Of a stretch of DNA of 7,032 bases, positions 6,760 to 7,032 are shown piece by piece. The translations under genes and the position numbers were made by a program. The DNA lies in assembly GCA_045617825.1 (NCBI GenBank), contig JAZLJI010000027.1, positions 1 through 7,032 on the forward strand. Reading direction: 5' to 3'. This DNA is from UBA6987 sp045617825. Its GTDB lineage: Bacteria; Bacillota; Clostridia; Lachnospirales; Lachnospiraceae. The notes beneath the pieces were generated by a model. That model saw only the letters and a list, made by a program, of their open reading frames with translations, was not told where the DNA came from and did not search any database. The stretch's first letter is position 1, and each line of letters opens with the position of its first letter.

Positions 6760-6774
6760 GTTTCAGATAACTTC

Positions 6775-6803
6775 AGTATACTCCTTTTCCCGGCAAATCG
6801 CAA
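6775..6803 (-). promoter_or_regulatory. Sigma-70/SigA-type promoter of the 170-aa gene
   Basis: On the minus strand, TTGCGA (6803-6798) and TATACT (6780-6775) are separated by exactly 17 bp. Initiation would fall near 6768, giving a leader of about 20 nt with the AGGAGG inside it. No operator-like repeat is apparent. Confidence 0.7.
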
Positions 6804-6857
6804 GCAGGCCGCAAACGTCGGTACGATAAAGGGATCCCCGCGCGGCCCGGGAACAAC

Positions 6858-6881
6858 AAAAGCGGCCCGGAGGCCGCTTTT
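6858..6881. terminator. Bidirectional intrinsic terminator
   Basis: AAAAGCGGCC and GGCCGCTTTT form a perfect 10-bp stem around CGGA. T-rich tails on both strands (TTTTGCTTCTT on plus, TTTTGTTGTT on minus) allow termination either way. It lies upstream of the 170-aa promoter, so it most likely ended a minus-strand gene to the right, now separated from it by the mobile element. It ends 11 bp before the presumed element boundary. Confidence 0.8.
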
Positions 6882-6903
6882 GCTTCTTATACGGTTCTAT
6901 AAC

Positions 6904-6950
6904 AAATGTTGGGGTGTTGAGCAGCCCATGCTCTCCACTCCAACATTTTT
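6904..6950 (+). terminator. Subterminal hairpin with T-run inside the element
   Basis: AAATGTTGG (6904-6912) pairs perfectly with CCAACATTT (6940-6948). Pairing continues inward through 6916/6936 with one G-U and resumes at 6919-6923/6929-6933. The T-run at 6946-6950 gives a plus-strand intrinsic terminator shape, which would stop outside transcription from reading into the transposase. Confidence 0.6.
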
Positions 6951-6954
6951 GCGT

Positions 6955-6960
6955 TATAAT
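6955..6960 (+). promoter_or_regulatory. -10 box of the presumed transposase promoter
   Basis: An exact TATAAT lies 57 nt before the transposase ATG. No recognisable -35 hexamer is found 16-18 bp upstream, where the subterminal hairpin arm lies, so the resident promoter may be weak. Confidence 0.4.
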
Positions 6961-6967
6961 AAAAAAA

Positions 6968-7008
6968 GACCTCCAAGCGCCAATGGTCCGCCAACCACAC
7001 CTGGAGGT
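6968..7008 (+). promoter_or_regulatory. Shine-Dalgarno-sequestering hairpin of the transposase leader
   Basis: ACCTCCA (6969-6975) is the exact complement of TGGAGGT (7002-7008), which contains the ribosome binding site 8 nt before the ATG at 7017. An inner TGGT/ACCA stem (6984-6987/6994-6997) can form as well. Read-through RNA would hide its own ribosome binding site, a known way for insertion sequences to limit transposase. On the minus strand the same stem is followed by CTTTTTTT, so it also looks like a terminator for RNA leaving the element. Confidence 0.6.
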
Positions 7009-7016
7009 ACAAAAAA

Positions 7017-7032
7017 ATGCAGAATCATCTTA
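7017..7032 (+). CDS. Start of presumed ISL3-type transposase (5 codons, partial)
   Basis: ATG at 7017 follows GGAGGT with 8-nt spacing and encodes MQNHL before the window ends. Identification as a DDE transposase of an ISL3-type element rests on the leader structure, the element-like end and resemblance of the first residues to that family. The visible peptide alone is too short to prove it. Confidence 0.45.

Larger units (their letters stand above)
6893..7032 (+). mobile_element. Left end of a probable ISL3-type insertion sequence (cut by window edge)
   Basis: From GGTTCTATAACAAATG at 6893 the sequence changes character: a long palindromic end, an AT-rich leader, a TATAAT box, a structured Shine-Dalgarno site and an ORF starting MQNHL at 7017. 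GGTTCT-type ends, leader hairpins of this kind and a short MQNHL-like start are features I associate with ISL3-family elements of Firmicutes. The right end, the rest of the transposase and any target duplication are outside the window, so family and exact boundary are tentative. Confidence 0.5.

Noticed and set aside
6429..6770. Plus-strand ORF opposite the 170-aa gene
   Set aside because: It is antisense to a gene with a clear promoter and ribosome binding site, has no start signal of its own, and has shadow-like Ser/Phe-rich composition.
6831..6838. GGGATCCC palindrome as an operator
   Set aside because: An 8-bp palindrome in GC-rich DNA is too common to support a call and lies outside the core promoter.

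Overview
The window looks like chromosomal DNA from a GC-rich, probably gut-associated Clostridia-type Firmicute (Oscillospiraceae or Lachnospiraceae-like). The signs are lipoproteins with an LTAC lipobox followed by a Thr/Glu-rich linker, purine-rich ribosome binding sites, NlpC/P60-like and F5/8C (discoidin) surface modules, and what looks like the end of an ISL3-type insertion sequence. This assignment is inferred from style and composition, not from a marker gene. All complete genes are on the minus strand, so the reading order runs from right to left.

Right edge (about 6893-7032): the probable left end of an insertion sequence, with its transposase starting on the plus strand at 7017 and leaving the window after five codons. 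Its leader has a long hairpin followed by a T-run, a TATAAT -10 box, and a second hairpin that pairs exactly with the Shine-Dalgarno sequence. Just outside it is a perfect 10-bp-stem bidirectional terminator (6858-6881).

Next (6007-6803): a single-gene unit with a good promoter (TTGCGA-17-TATACT), a strong ribosome binding site, a 170-aa helical/coiled-coil protein of unknown function (6233-6745), an AT-richer 3' region without a gene, and an intrinsic terminator (6007-6046).

Then (5641-5970): five tandem copies of a 39-bp repeat, followed by an AT-rich leader with a dyad, a possible extended -10 promoter and a hairpin touching the ribosome binding site.

Main cargo (145-5640): a two-gene operon, 18 nt apart, encoding large paralogous lipoproteins of 821 and 1003 aa. 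I read each as lipid anchor, disordered linker, NlpC/P60-like domain with Cys136/His219/His237 intact, DUF11-like beta-sandwich, a second NlpC/P60-like domain that has lost its Cys and His, and then one (821 aa) or two (1003 aa) discoidin-like domains. They are likely displayed on the outer face of the membrane, where the active domain would cut peptidoglycan or another peptide/amide bond and the C-terminal domains would bind a glycan. At the left edge (28-95) is a short remnant matching the end of the second NlpC/P60-like domain of these proteins, so at least three copies once stood in tandem.
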